DNA of 64,000 bases from Sophora flavescens (GCA_030762895.1 CM061067.1:99946602-100010601); one strand, 5' to 3'. Positions 9,882-22,271 are shown, counted from the stretch's first letter. The notes: generated by a model not told the origin, from the letters alone. Translations and numbers: made by a program.

Positions 9882-11439
9882 TTGAGCTCAACAGAGCGTA
9901 GAAGTTTTCATGACAGGAGCCGAGCTTGGCTTTAAAATTATCTGAGTTCGGGATTTATTGAGTAAGGCTTCTCCCCTTTTTGCCACAGTTTGATGGCCAA
10001 TCTTCATACATTGGATAACATTCGAGTTTAGAGGCTTTGGAAAGTGGGCCTAACAATCCTTTCTTTTGATTTCCCGGTGACCGAGCTTGATACCTCGGCC
10101 TCAATTGATTTCTCGGTACATTCGGTGCCCGACCTTGACACCTCACCCCATACACAAGCCCCCCAAGCTATGATCTTTGAAGAGCGCAAAAGCTTTATGA
10201 AAGAAGCCGAGCTTGTCCTTGGTGTCGATAAAGTCCATGATTCGCACAAATGGCCGAGTTTCACATCTTGGGCAGTACTCGAGTTTAGTGGTCGAGCTTC
10301 ACATCTCGGCAAGTAACATGTTCTGAACAGAAGATACTTCAATCTTACCTTTGTTACGACAAGTTTAGAAGCTGGTAGCTAAGATTCAACTTATCAATGA
10401 TTCAGGCTCGAGCCGATCTTTTGGAAAGTCAAGCTCAAACTCGGTCATTAGGAATTTACCTCAGGCTTGTATTTCAGCTGAAATTTTTGATGCTTTCAAG
10501 ATGCTTATCTTGAGAGTTTGAACTTGACTCACCTTTTTTCGAATGTAGCTCGGTCTTTGAAGCTTTTGAGAGTTCTTAACATTTTCTTTGAGTAGCTCTT
10601 AACCCTTTCATCTGGTGGATTTTGAAAAACCCACTAACTTGAAACTTGACCTTGAATGTCATTATTTTTACTGATCTTGAAGGTGTGTCTCAGAATAAAC
10701 TTTCCTAATATATTTTCCAATTTGTATGAGAAAATTGTTTTCATACAAGTTCTTCATAATAACAATCGAGCTGTAGGCTAAGAGATATCCTTTCTCTGTA
10801 ATTTTCGAGAATATCCTTCCTTTATCCCCATAAGCCCCCCAAGCTCCGAGCTTGAAACAAGCGAAAGAGCTTAAATGTCAACCCGCATATGATTCGCGGA
10901 ATATCTTAACACGCTTTTTGGTGCCGAGGACTTTGGACTATGATTCGCGGGAGCATTGCTCAGAAATCTGTTTTTTGTAGAACCAAGTCTTTCTTGGGTT
11001 ATCGGCTTACTTGGCCGAGTACTGCTCGGATTTTCATGTGGAGTCAAGTGTTACTTGGGATTTCGGCTTATTTGGTCGAACACTACCAGGATTTCCTTCA
11101 AATCTTGGGTCTCTAACATGCATGGTCTGCTGTGGACATTATCTTGGTGAGAAGGTGTTGTGCTCGGCCTAGGATTTTTAGTGCGAGGGAGGAAGCATTG
11201 CTCGACCTCGACTTTTTTCAGTGCGTAGTGCAAGGGGGCATTGCTCGACCTCGGTTTTTTAGTGCGAGGGAGCAATGCTTGACCTCGACTTTTTGGTGCG
11301 AGTGAGCAATGCTCGACCTTGACTTTTTGGACTTCTGCCCTTTGTTCTTGGCTAGACAATTTTAACTCGGGCCCTTTAGTGATTCTCAAGTTATTAAGCC
11401 AGCATATGCTCGACTTTTACTAGAATAGGACCCTGACGC
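9882..11439. other. Tat-like element interior, non-coding with short repeats
   Basis: No gene is supported. The sequence is full of variants of ccgagctt/ctcggcc, and the stretch beginning at the polypurine tract (tacacaagccccccaagct) is repeated about 290 bases downstream. From about 11150 to 11330 there are four to five short tandem units of the type gagcaatgctcgacctcgactttttgg, each roughly 35-50 bp. Short open frames here follow the repeats and share no motif with gag or pol. Confidence 0.55.
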
Positions 11440-12057
11440 GAGCATGAAAGCCGTGGTTGCTTATGCTCTCCGAGTCTCCTTCATTACCTGTTTTTCGAGC
11501 CACTGGCTTTCTAATAATGTGAAGAAGATAAAAAACATGAAGGCTGAAGCTACCCAAACTTTGCGTACTGGGGATGAGCTTGGAAAAGTCGTGGCAAAGT
11601 GTGAAGATCAGGCTCAGTTAATTGGGTAATTGGAAAATCGAGGGCTGCCAGGGCTTTAAAGCTTTCCCTTGACAATCTTCAGTAGTTTCTTGCTACTGAG
11701 AAAAAGGCTAATTGCAAGCTTCAGTTCGAGTTGAAGTAAGCTAAAGCCCAGATTATAAGGGAAAGCGTTTCAGGGTTCTCGCGTGGTATAAAACAAATTC
11801 AGCGCTTTCTTCCTGATTCTGATCTTTCGAGAGTCGGTGTGGACAAGGATTTTAATAAGGATGGCATTATGGTTTCTTTGTCCGGGCTCGATGATGAGGA
11901 AGAGGAGAATAATGAAGAGCACATTATGGGAGAGGAGGAGAACAGAGGAATTGAAGTGGTCGTGCCCGAGCCATCCTCGGTTGCTCTTCTGCAAGCTGAA
12001 GACACTATTGGTTCCAACCTTGATGGGGTCTTTGCTTATGGGAATGCCCATGAGTAA
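11440..12057 (+). pseudogene. Antisense ORF of the Tat-like element (broken)
   Basis: On the + strand, opposite to the element, a protein-like sequence can be followed through stops: helical Lys/Glu-rich parts, then IIRESVSGFSRGIKQIQ (about 11750-11800) and an open 72-codon end, MDKDFNKDGIMVSLSG to GVFAYGNAHE, with an acidic run (DDEEEENNEEH). The stop is at 12055-12057. In-frame stops lie at about 11626 and at several points up to 11740. Tat-lineage elements are known to carry an extra ORF in antisense between pol and the 3' LTR, and this lies in that position. Its function is unknown. An alternative is a captured host gene. Confidence 0.5.
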
Positions 12058-12229
12058 CTTAGCAAATTTTTGTACTCTTGGCTATGCCCTATGTACTTCT
12101 GCTTTATGAATGATAAAGACGTCATACTTATGGTATTTAACCCAGCATTTGGATTTACTCGGTTAACTTACCTAAGTTTTTACTCGCCTTTTGTGCTTGG
12201 TGTTTTAATTTGGCCTCGTGAGCTTTTTG

Positions 12230-13290
12230 AGCTCGACCCTATCGTAGTTAACTATTTCATGTTTTTCTTGCTTACCTTTTTAGGTTCGGCCTTTCGATTT
12301 TAGCTTGGTCGGCCACTTCGGTCAGGCATTTCGACTTTAGCTCGGTCGATTTTAGCTCGATCAACCTTTTTAGGTTCTTTGTTTACCTTTTTAGGTCCAT
12401 CATTTCGACTTTGAGCTCGATCAATTTTCAGCTCAGTCAACCTCTTTAGGACTTTTGCCTTTTTAGGTCCGGCATTTCGATTTTGAGCTCGGTCGATTTT
12501 CAGTTCAGTCAACCTTTTTAGCCTTTTACCGTTTTAGGTTCGGCGTTTCGACAACAGCTCGGTCGATTTTAGCTCGGTCACCTTTTTAGGCTTTTGCCAT
12601 TTTAGGTTCGGCGTTTCGACAACAGCTAGGTCGATTTTAGCTCGGTCAACCTTTTTAGGTTCTTTGTTTACCTTTTTAGGTCCAGCATTTCGACTTTAGC
12701 TCGGTCGATTTTCAGCTCAGTCAACCTCTTTAGGACTTTTTCCTTTTTAGGTCCGGCATTTCGACTTTGAGCTCGGTCGATTTTCAGCTCAGTCAACCTT
12801 TTTAGGCTTTTACCATTTTAGGTTCGGCGTTTCGACAACAGCTCGGTCGATTTTAGCTCGGTCACCTTTTTAGGCTTTTGCCTTTTTAGGTTCGCCGTTT
12901 CGACAACAGCTTGGTCGATTTTAGCTCGGTCAACCTTTTTAGGTTCTTTGTTTACCTTTTTAGGTCCAGCATTTCGACTTTAGCTCGGTCGATTTTCAGC
13001 TAAGTCAACCTCTTTAGGACTTTTGCCTTTTTAGGTCCGACATTTCGACTTTGAGCTCAGTCGATTTTTAGCTCAGTCAACCTTTTTAGGCTTTTGCCAT
13101 TTTAGGTTCGACGTTTCAACAACAGCTCGGTCGATTTTAGCTCGGTCACCTTTTTAGACTTTTGCCTTTTTAGGTTCGGCGTTTCGACAACAGCTCGGTC
13201 GATTTTAGCTCAGTCAACCTTTTTAGGTTCTTTGTTTACCTTTTTAGATCCAGCATTTCGACTTTAGCTCGATCGATTTTAGCACGGTCC
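12230..13290. repeat. Higher-order tandem repeat, about 284-bp period with about 70-bp subunits
   Basis: Units of the form cggtcgattttagctcggtcaacctttttagg recur many times. The phrase tccagcatttcgactttagc starts at 12681, 12965 and 13249, exactly 284 bases apart each time, with an earlier variant (tccatcatttcgacttt) at 12395. Each 284-bp unit is made of about four related subunits ending in agcatttcgac or ggcgtttcgac. Arrays in the 3' untranslated part are typical of Tat/Ogre elements and can seed satellites. Confidence 0.9.
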
Positions 13291-13646
13291 ACCTCTTTCC
13301 GAAGCAAACCATTTCTCATTCATTTGGTTTTTGAGGTTGGAGTGGTGTACGTCATCTACCCATGCATTCTTCCATTTTTGCCTTTAACATATTATGCAAG
13401 GATATATGGCATAAATCTGGCTCCTCTAATATCATTAAAGTGGAAGAAACTTCCTTAAGGGAATTCCAAAATCTTCGTTTTTAGCATAATATCATTCCAA
13501 TAGCTTAGGTACTTTGTTCAATATGACCTGTTGATTATTGGTTTTATGCCACACGTATGTTCCATCATCTAATTATGCATTAATCAAGAGAGGAAAATAG
13601 AGAACAATATCCCTTGGACCTTAAGATGTCACCTTTGGGAACCTTT
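13291..13646. other. Tat-like element interior beside the CACTA insertion
   Basis: Non-coding sequence of the host element up to the CACTA insertion. No motif is recognised. It continues at 22598 after the transposon, with the 3-bp TSD TTT (13644-13646 and 22598-22600). Confidence 0.5.
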
Positions 13647-13890
13647 CACTAGTGGAAATAATGTAATATACGGGGACGTTTTACGTCAGTTGACCATATA
13701 TTTGACGTTAAAAATGAGGCGGTGGCAGTTTTGTAAATATTAAATCACTATTTGCGTCAGTTGTTTAATGAACTGACGTTAAAAGTGATTTGCAAGAATT
13801 ATTAACACTTTTAACGTCAGTTGTTTATACGACTGACGTTAAAAGTGTGATTTTTACTTCAGTTAAATAAATAACTGACGTATATGATCC
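13647..13890. repeat. Left CACTA terminal inverted repeat and subterminal repeats
   Basis: After the terminal CACTAGTG come several copies of the motif taacgtcagttg in both orientations. They often pair as near-palindromes, for example cttttaacgtcagttg followed by gactgacgttaaaag at 13808-13848. In CACTA elements such subterminal motifs bind the TNPA-type protein. Confidence 0.9.
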
Positions 13891-14744
13891 TATATCCCTA
13901 ACTCATTCCTATCTTTCTTTCGTTGTCATCTCCCTGTTGTCACTCTTAACGCAGATCACTCCATATAGTGCAGTTTATTTCTAAACTTTTTTTTTAAAAC
14001 AAGTTTATTTTTAATCTTAATTAATTAGCTTGATCATGAATTAGTAAACAAATTCTTGTGCGAATTAAAATAAATAAACACTTAACATAAAACAAGTTAT
14101 ATATGTATAATCAAATCGTATCTCATTGAAGCGATTCATAAGTTACAATTACATGATTAAAAGATAAAAAATTTCTACAACATAGCCCTAAAATATAAAA
14201 AATTTTCTGCTTCAACATCATTTTCTTCTCAGTCCTGTCCTCAGAAACTCCAATGGATGCATCTCCTCCCTCATTTGAATTCCTTGATGCATCATCTTGA
14301 ATCCACAGTCACTTGCTGCCAAAGCGGAGTGAAAGGGATGACGGGGATGAAATAAAGTGAGGGAATCACATTACGTCATTCACCCAACCTTACCATCCAT
14401 GTTACGTGATTTACTCAACCTCAGAAGTTTTTTGACCATTAAGACCTCTGACCTTTAAGTTTAGGTATATGAAGAAATAACAAAATCCCAAATATGATAG
14501 AGCCATATTGTGAAGGAATAGAAAATGCACGAAATATAGAGGAAAAGAAGAGGGGGTGTAATACAGACTGATACAGAAGAATGGTTCTTTATATAGAGAA
14601 GAGAGACTACCTGATTTTCTTGAAAACTAATCTATAAAGTTAATGCTCATTAAGAGGATTAAGTTACAATGTGCATGGGTAAGTAGCACAGTATTCATGG
14701 GTAAGTAGCACAGTAGTCAAAGAAATGAATGTTTTTGCAGAAAC

Positions 14745-14938
14745 TTATACACTTTTAACGTTAGTTGTCTTCAACAACTGACGTTAAAAGTGTTTTTAAA
14801 TAAAAAATATTTATTTTTAATGTCAGTTGTTTAATACAACTGACGTTAAACAATGACTTTTAACGTCAGTTGTTTAAGACAACTGACGTTAAATAAATGA
14901 CCTTTAACTTCAGTTGTTACAAACAACTGACGTAAAAT
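14745..14938. repeat. Internal array of subterminal-type repeats
   Basis: About four more palindromic pairs of the aacgtcagttg motif lie 1.1 kb inside the left end (for example cttttaacgtcagttg at 14852 with caactgacgtt about 20 bases later). The stretch in between (13890-14745) has no gene and includes a TATA-like region near 14592 (tatatagagaag). The array lies just upstream of the likely promoter of the transposase gene and so may serve as a regulator site as well. Confidence 0.8.
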
Positions 14939-15662
14939 GTTGTTTTATTTTTGGTTTTTGATTATAACATTTACACCCGTTCGCCTTCTTCACTTTGCTC
15001 TGTACGTCTCTGTTCTTCTCTTTTCATCACGCTCACTCTCACTCTCACTCTCACTCTGCCCTAATCGTGAGCTCATCTCCACCGCAACCACCGCGAGGGC
15101 TTCTTCGCCACCACCGTGAGGTACACTCTTAACCCTAACTCTATCTTTCCCGCTCATTCTTTGCAATAACTTGACATCTCTCTTTCCCCTTCCCGCGCAC
15201 TAACTCTCCTTGTCCCTATGCTCTCAGTAACCACATCGAACGTTGGCCACCACTCGAGCTCCCCTCCCCACTACCACGCGAGCACCTATTTCTGGTGAGT
15301 CTTTAGGGAACATTTTTTTATTTTTGGTTTTGAGTGTATGTTGAAACTATTGTCTCTGTAGTTGAAACTTGAAACTGTGAGTTTGAGTTATTTGGAATGT
15401 CTCTATTTTTGGTCGTGGGTTTTGTGTTTTCTCTTGTTTTTCTTCTGCTATCATGACCTATTTCAAAACGGGAAGAAATTTAGAGTTGCTTGTAGCATGT
15501 GACATCAACAATATATATATTGCTCATTGGAATTCTGTTTTGTTAATTTATCTTCATCTGCTTATTTCTTTTGTCTTAAGAAACCTGAAAATGGTGTAAA
15601 TTTGAAATAATTTTTAAACGCCTTGGATATATGTTTTGTATATCTACAGAACCTATCTAGTT
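14939..15662 (+). promoter_or_regulatory. Putative 5' UTR and intron region of the CACTA transposase gene
   Basis: A CT-rich stretch with repeated ctcact (15030-15060) and gene-leader-like GC-rich sequence ends at a possible splice donor, accgtgag|gtacac, near 15120. The first good coding ATG is at 15663, preceded by ctacag (about 15645-15650), a possible acceptor. This suggests a spliced leader. I cannot prove the exact exons. Confidence 0.45.
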
Positions 15663-18600
15663 ATGGATCGTAGTTGGATGGTTTGTAAGCACACTAGTGA
15701 TGAGTATTTGAAGGGGGTGGGAGAATTTATAGAATTTACTCAAAGGAATGTTCCTAATAGTAATGGAATGTTCTGTTGTCCTTGTGTCAAGTGTTTGAAT
15801 ACGAGGAAATGTACGGTGAAGGATATACGTACTCATTTTATTTGTGAAGGGATTTGCTTGAGTTATACAAGATGGATATGGCATGGTGATGTGTTGTTGA
15901 ATAGTACGGCAAGTGTCTCCCAAAGTGAGGAAGTTGACGTAGATATGGAGGATGATCGAGTAGAGGACATGATCCGTGATATTGGACAAGAATCTTTTCA
16001 TCGAGCTCATGTGTATGATAGGTTGTGCGGTTATGCGGATAAGCCTTTATATCGGGTGTACTACTCATACACGATTGTCGACGGTGCTAAAATTGGTTTG
16101 TGTGAAGGTGAGAAATGGTTGTACCGATAAAAGCTTCACGGAATTGCTTGAAGTGTTGAAAGACTTGCTTCCGGAGGACAACACATTGCCTGACCGTAAC
16201 TATGAGGCCAAGGTATTGTGTCCGATGGGTATGGAGTATAAGAAGATACACGCATGCCCCAATGATTGCATATTGTACACCGGTGTTCATGAAGACAATC
16301 ACGATTGCCCCAAATGTGGGTTATCACGATACAACGTGAATGGTGGTGATGATGATGATGATCTTGATGATGTGAGAAAAAAGGGTCCTCCTGCGAAGGT
16401 GTTGTGGTATCTTCCAATAATTCCAAGGTTCAAGCGATTGTTTGCCAATGCGAAAGATGCGAAGAATCTTAGATGGCATAATGATGAGAGGAAACGTGAT
16501 GGAAAGGTTCGTCATCCTGCTGATTCTATGCAATGGAAGAATATTGATACTATGTTTCCGTATTTCGCCGATGAGCCAAGAAACCTAAGGCTTGGACTTG
16601 CTACGGATGGAATGAATCCTTATGGTAACATGAGTAGTATTCATAGTTCATGGCCTGTTCTGTTGATAATTTACAACCTGCCCCCTTGGTTGTGCATGAA
16701 GCGCAAATACATGATGTTGTTTATGATGATTTCGGGCCCAAAGCAATCGGGAAATGACTTAGATGTTTATCTAAGTCCCTTGATTGAAGACTTGAAAACG
16801 CTGTGGGTGGAAGGTGTTGATGTAGTTGATGGGTATTCTCATGAGACTTTCAAGCTTTGTGCCATGTTATTTTGCACCATCAATGACTTTCCAGCATACG
16901 GTAACTTGTCCGGGTACAGTGTCAAGGGGCATAAAGCATGCCCTATATGTAAAGAAGGCATATGCTACACTCAGTTGCATCATGGAAAGAAGATGGTTTA
17001 CCTTGGGCATCGGAGATTTCTTAGACGTGATCACCCATATCGTAAGATGAAAAAAGCTTTTAATAGATGCCAAGAGACAGAAGAAGCTCCGACGGTCTTA
17101 ATTGGAGAGCAGGTTTATCAGAGGGTAAAGGGCATCGATGTTATATTCGGCAAGTCCAAAAAGAAAGGTAAAGCTGTTGAGAGAAACATATGGAAGAAGA
17201 GGTCGATATTTTTTGATCTTCCATACTGGCGCAAGCTTGATGTCAGACACTACATTGATGTGATGCATGTGGAGAAAAATGTGTGTGATAGTGTGATCGG
17301 GACGCTTCTCAACATTCAGGGCAAGACAAAGGATGGTGTGAATGCTCGTCTCGACCTTGTTGCTATGGGTATACGAGAGCAGTTAGCTCCAGTTGTTGAG
17401 GATGGTAAGCAGACTTATTTGCCGCCAGCATGTCATACTTTGTCAAAAAATGAGAGACAAAGTTTCTGCGGGTGTCTTTAGGGCATCAAAGTTCCACATG
17501 GTTACTCTGCAAATATGAAGAGGCTTGTCTCTAGTGATCTTAAATTAGTTGGCTTAAAGTCTCATGATTGTCACATCTTGATGCAACAACTTCTGCCCGT
17601 TGCTATTCGTGGCATTGCTCCAAAATATGTGAGACATGCCATTACTCGGTTGTGCTCATTTTTCAATTCTATATGTAGCAAAGTCGTTGACCCCCGTATG
17701 TTGGATGACTTGGAAGTTGAGGATGCTACAATCTTGTGCCAATTGGAGATGTATTTTCCTCCTTCCTTTTTCGACATAATGGTTCACTTAATTGTTCATT
17801 TGGTGAGGGAGATTAGATTATGTGGGCCGGTTTTTCTGAGATGGATGTACCCAGTTGAGCGCTACATGAAGATCTTGAAAGGGTACATGAATAATCCTCA
17901 TCGTTCGGAAGTATCTATTGTTCAAAGGTATGTTGCAGAAGAAGCTATTGAGTTTTGTTCGGACTACCTTCATAACACGGATCCTATAGGGGTTCCTAAG
18001 CCTCTGCATGATGAGATAAGATATCAAGGTAAGGGTACACATGGCTTAAGAATTAATAGCAAGGGTCGGGAGGAAGTGCTTCAACCACATTTGTATGTAT
18101 TGAACAACATCGATTCTGTTCAACCTTTCTTATTTGAACATAAAATAAAAGTCAATCAAGAAAACCCTCGAATGAGCGAAAGGTGGTTGTTGAACAAGCA
18201 TAACAAGATTTTCTTACCATGGTTCAAGGAAGAAATGCTTAAGGATGGTATTCTGATGACGTAAGATAGCTAGCACGTGGGCCTAGCTTCAACGTCATAT
18301 GTTGGAGCGGATACCACATCAATAACTTTTCATTTTATACAAAGGAACAAGATAACAAGAGTACCATGCAAAATAGTGGGGTTATGATCGTGGCCGAAGC
18401 AATGCACTTCTCTAGTGCAAAGGACACAAAACCCATTATAGCACCGACACCTTACTTTGGATATATTGAAGATATTTGGGTGCTCGATTACACTAAGCTT
18501 ACGGTGCCGGTTTTTAAATGTAAGTGGGTTGATAGTAACGGTGGTGTACAAACTGACGAATTGGGGTTCACATTGGTAGACCTCAACAAGTTAGATCATA

Positions 18601-18851
18601 TAAATGAGCTTTTCATAATGTCTTCCCAAGCAAAACAAGTGTTCTACATCACTGATCCTTCTAACAAAAGGTTGTCCGTGGTTCTCCAAGGAAAAAGCAT
18701 GTATAATGGTAGTGATGAAAATCAAGATTCAAATCTTGATATTCCCGAGACTCCTTCTTTTTCAACAACCATGCCTACTATAATCGAGGAGACACAGGTG
18801 GACGATGTACATGCCACTCGTGATGATCATCACGAAGGGATATTGATATAG
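15663..18851 (+). pseudogene. TNP2-like CACTA transposase (Transpos_assoc, Transposase_21, DUF4218, DUF4216)
   Basis: The ATG at 15663 opens MDRSWMVCKHTSDEYLKGV, the N-terminal transposase-associated domain with its Cys cluster CPCVKCLN. After an apparent 1-bp loss near 16052 the Transposase_21 domain continues from 16053 to 17481: LCPMGMEYKKIHACPNDC, LPIIPRFKRLFANAKDAKN, NLRLGLATDGMNPYG, YGNLSGYSVKGHKACPIC and HYIDVMHVEKNVCDS, with the Asp residues of the presumed DDE core. An in-frame TAG near 17479 precedes the DUF4218-like part (17482-18264). A further frameshift near 18264 leads to the DUF4216-like part ending at 18851. TNP2/TNPD proteins cut the element ends. The product is broken in at least three places. 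Confidence 0.92.
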
Positions 18852-18955
18852 GTAGTTTAAACTTAGTATACATTTATTTTTATTTATACTTCTGTATTTA
18901 TTTTTAGTTATAACCTATGTTAATAAATATATATTGTTTCTGAATAGGCATACAT

Positions 18956-21939
18956 ATGGATCAGTCGGATGGACCACATGCACGGGAGGACACTATGGGG
19001 CCTATGCAGGACCCGATCACACCTATGCCTGATTCTAGTGTAAGTTTACATGTTATATACTATGTTTAGTCCTTCTTTTTAATGTAAGTTTATAATGTTA
19101 CAACCCTCTATTTTATCATTTTCTTTTGTCCATACAGACATCACAGGCTCATAGGAAACGGGGTAGAGGAGCCACGACTTTGAAGAAACTAGAGAAGGCC
19201 AGGCGAAGCGGACAGAAGCTTGAGCTGTCCTTCGATGCTAATCTAAATCCCCAGGGACCCCGTGCTAAAGAATTTTAAAAGTGGGTGTTTCTACAAGCAA
19301 AGCAACACGTTAGCATCAACTACAACCACTGGAATGACGTTCCACAGAACGTTAAGGATCAGATTTGGGAGGCTATCACGGTATTTTAACTTTACATTCT
19401 TTTGATTTACATTATTAGATAATTATCCGAGTTATAATCCATCCAGCTGTTATGTATTTAATGTCTAGGTAGCTTGGACTGTGCCAAATGACGAGGATCA
19501 TCGTAAGAAATGTATGAAAATGGCATCAAAGCGTTGGAATGGGTTCAAGCATGATCTTACCAGGTACTATGTATCTGGGAAGAAGCGGCTTGATAAGATG
19601 TTCTCGATTATCCCTGGATTGATCAAGATACTTGGGATATGTTTGCTAGGAGTCGACAGGATGGAGAATTTCAGGTTGGTTGAATAAGTTAATTTTGTAT
19701 GCTTCTTATAGATCATTTAACTGTATTTAATTATGTGTTTTTGTTTGAATAGGATAAGGCAGAGAAGGGTCGGCAGAATCAGGCGAAGAACGTCCACCGC
19801 CACACCATGTCTCGGGGTGGGTACGAGACTCGGATCGAGGAGATGATGGCGGATAGGCTGAGGGTGAAGCAGGAAGAGCACTCTACTAGGATAGAAAAAG
19901 AAAAGGTGCCTGAGGGCACACCATTAAGTCCTCCATCGGACATCGACCGCGAGGATGTCTGGTTAGCTGACCGCATGACAAAGACGGGATGTTTTAAAGT
20001 TGATGCCACTCGCGAAGTGGCAGATAAGATTGTAAGTAAATAATTAACTTCATTTCAAATGATATTTGTATAGATATTTTTAACACTTTTCAGTTGCAAG
20101 TTTTTTCATTTGTTCATTGTAGATGGATCTTAAAGCACAATCCTCCCAGGGCTCATTCGTCCCTTCTAGACGGCGGGACGTCTTGATGACTGCTCTAGGC
20201 AAGAAAGATCATCCTGGTCGGGTTATCGGTGTTCCTGGGAACGTGACCATCAAAGAATATTATGGCCAGTCTGCTTCACGAAAGCGGGTGGTCGATGAAG
20301 CATCAATTTTGGATGACATGACTTAGCAGCTCATCTCCAACCCTGCTATTACAACGCATCTGATGCAAAGCTTACTATCCAACCCAGAATTCAAGCAGGC
20401 GCTTGCTAGAGAGATTTCCTCCGTCGGCTCATCCCAGGACACCGCAGGGCATGCCAACCCTTCACATGTGAGCACAAAAGAGAGTTATAGTAGGGCACAT
20501 GTGGAGGACGATGAGTTGGAAGCTAGGGAGCGGGAGTTGGAAGTCCAACGCCATGAGCTTGAGTTGGAAATGAAAAGGCATGAGCTTGAGTTGGACTTCA
20601 AACGACGTGAGCTCAAAATGTTAACAAAGGTATGTATTCATTATTAATGTCCAAATTAGTCAAATAATTACTTGTGTTTTTTTTAATTATCAACAACTAA
20701 TCTATTTTATTTTTCCTCAATTGAAGGCCAAGTCGACGTCGACGTCGGTGTCGCTGCCACCTGTCACTCGTTTGTTCTCACTTGGTGAGGATTATGCGTT
20801 TGATATTTTTGAATGTCCATTGGAGCATGGTGGATGGGAAGCACGCCCAAATCAACAGAGGATATTTTCCTTCTGTGGTGAAGATCTCGGGCACGCCTGC
20901 AGAGATAACGTCTGGATGGCCAGCACGGTTTTGAGTCTCTGGTGCACGTAAGTTAATTTTAATTTTATCACTTATTTATTTTTGGTATTTTTCCATTTAA
21001 TAATTTATTTTAATTTCAATATATATAATATGTAATTAACATCCACACCTTTTCATATCTTAGGTATCTCCATCGTCTTCAGCTTGATAAGGGCGTTGCA
21101 TCAGTTTACGGCTTCTTAGATCTGTCAATCCTTGTTCCCCAATTCTTTGCTGGCGATGTATTTAGTAAATACATAGGGAACTTGTTGGGAGACAATCCGA
21201 AAGAATTATATCTGGCTCCCTACTGTATGAATAATTATTGACAGTTGTTCGTACTTCACCCGTCTAGGCATACTGTCATATTCTTATGCTCTCTTCACCA
21301 AAACCCGCCATAGGAGGTGGTGGAAGCTGTAAATACGTAAGTAACTAATCTTAAATTTAATTTAAGTTTTAATATCAGTTGTTTTTAGTTTATTACACAC
21401 ATGATATATGAATTTGTTAATTGACATGATTATTTGTTTATGATAGCACGCTGAAGGCGAGTAGCATAAGTTGCGCCAACGGGAGAAGTAGGACTTCTAA
21501 GGCTAAAGGAAATCTTGAATGGACCATCCTCAAGGTTTGGTAGTTTATTTATCAGATAATTAATATTATAATTACTAATTTATATGTATATTTAACTGAC
21601 ATTGAAATTAATTTTGTTTGTAGTCTCGATTTCAACCTGACGGGTGGTCGTGCGGCTATTATGTGATGCTTCATATGCTGAACATAGTCTCCGCATCTAT
21701 TACGGATGGATGGAAGAAGGTAATATTTAAACAACTTGTTAAATTATATATTATAGTTTTGGTGATGACTTGCGTTAATGTTATTGTTATTATTTGAACG
21801 TGTGTAGGCATTTAACGACCAATCGCCTCTTCAAAAAGATGAGTTTAGAGACTTGAGGATGCGCTTAGCAGAATTCTTCTTCAAGTATGCGGCTGAAAAA
21901 GGAAATGACAAGATACCTCCACAATACTTAGATGAATAG
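18956..21939 (+). pseudogene. Second CACTA gene: Transposase_24-like region fused to ULP1-like protease
   Basis: About ten exons with GT-AG borders can be followed: 18956-19039, 19138-19380, 19469-19674, 19753-20031, 20123-20629, 20728-20947, 21064-21337, 21447-21534, 21624-21719 and 21808-21939. Exons 2-4 encode a Transposase_24-type (TNPA/Ptta) part (NYNHWNDVPQNVKDQIWEAI, KRWNGFKHDLTRYY); exon 5 has a Glu/Arg/Leu heptad coiled coil. The last exons resemble the C48/ULP1 cysteine protease: QPDGWSCGYYVM holds the putative catalytic Cys (codon 21651-21653). Where the family has His-Trp, the sequence has Tyr and a TGA stop (21236-21241). Stops also occur near 19276 and 20323 and a frameshift near 19615. 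Confidence 0.75.
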
Positions 21940-22271
21940 TTTTTTTGTTAGATTTTAGAATCTAATTAATAACATGTATATATATACTTAGATTGGTAGT
22001 TTTATTTTTAGACATTAGAGACTAAAATTTATATATATATATATATACATACATACTTGCAGATAGTTATGTTTTTCCTATACATGGGTTTTGGTTTTAA
22101 GTCTCCCCATTGTTCCTTTGTATATTTCTTTTCTTTTTGTTAATATTGAAATTTAAGTGTAGTGTTTGTAATTCTGTAATGTGTGTGATATTCTGTGTTA
22201 ATGGGATATTTACTGAATGCAGGGATAGCTGAGGGGAGTGATATTTTAAAACTGAATTTTAAAAAAAAATC
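21940..22271. other. 3' flank inside the CACTA element
   Basis: AT-rich sequence after the stop at 21937-21939 with a short TA run (about 22029-22048). No gene. It likely holds the 3' UTR of the second gene. Confidence 0.45.

Noticed and set aside
12300..12512. Minus-strand frame with repeated TELKIDRAQNRN phrases
   Set aside because: Direct product of the 70-bp tandem repeat subunits.
15657..17073. Minus-strand frames over the TNP2 gene
   Set aside because: Shadows of the transposase coding strand, with no motifs of their own.
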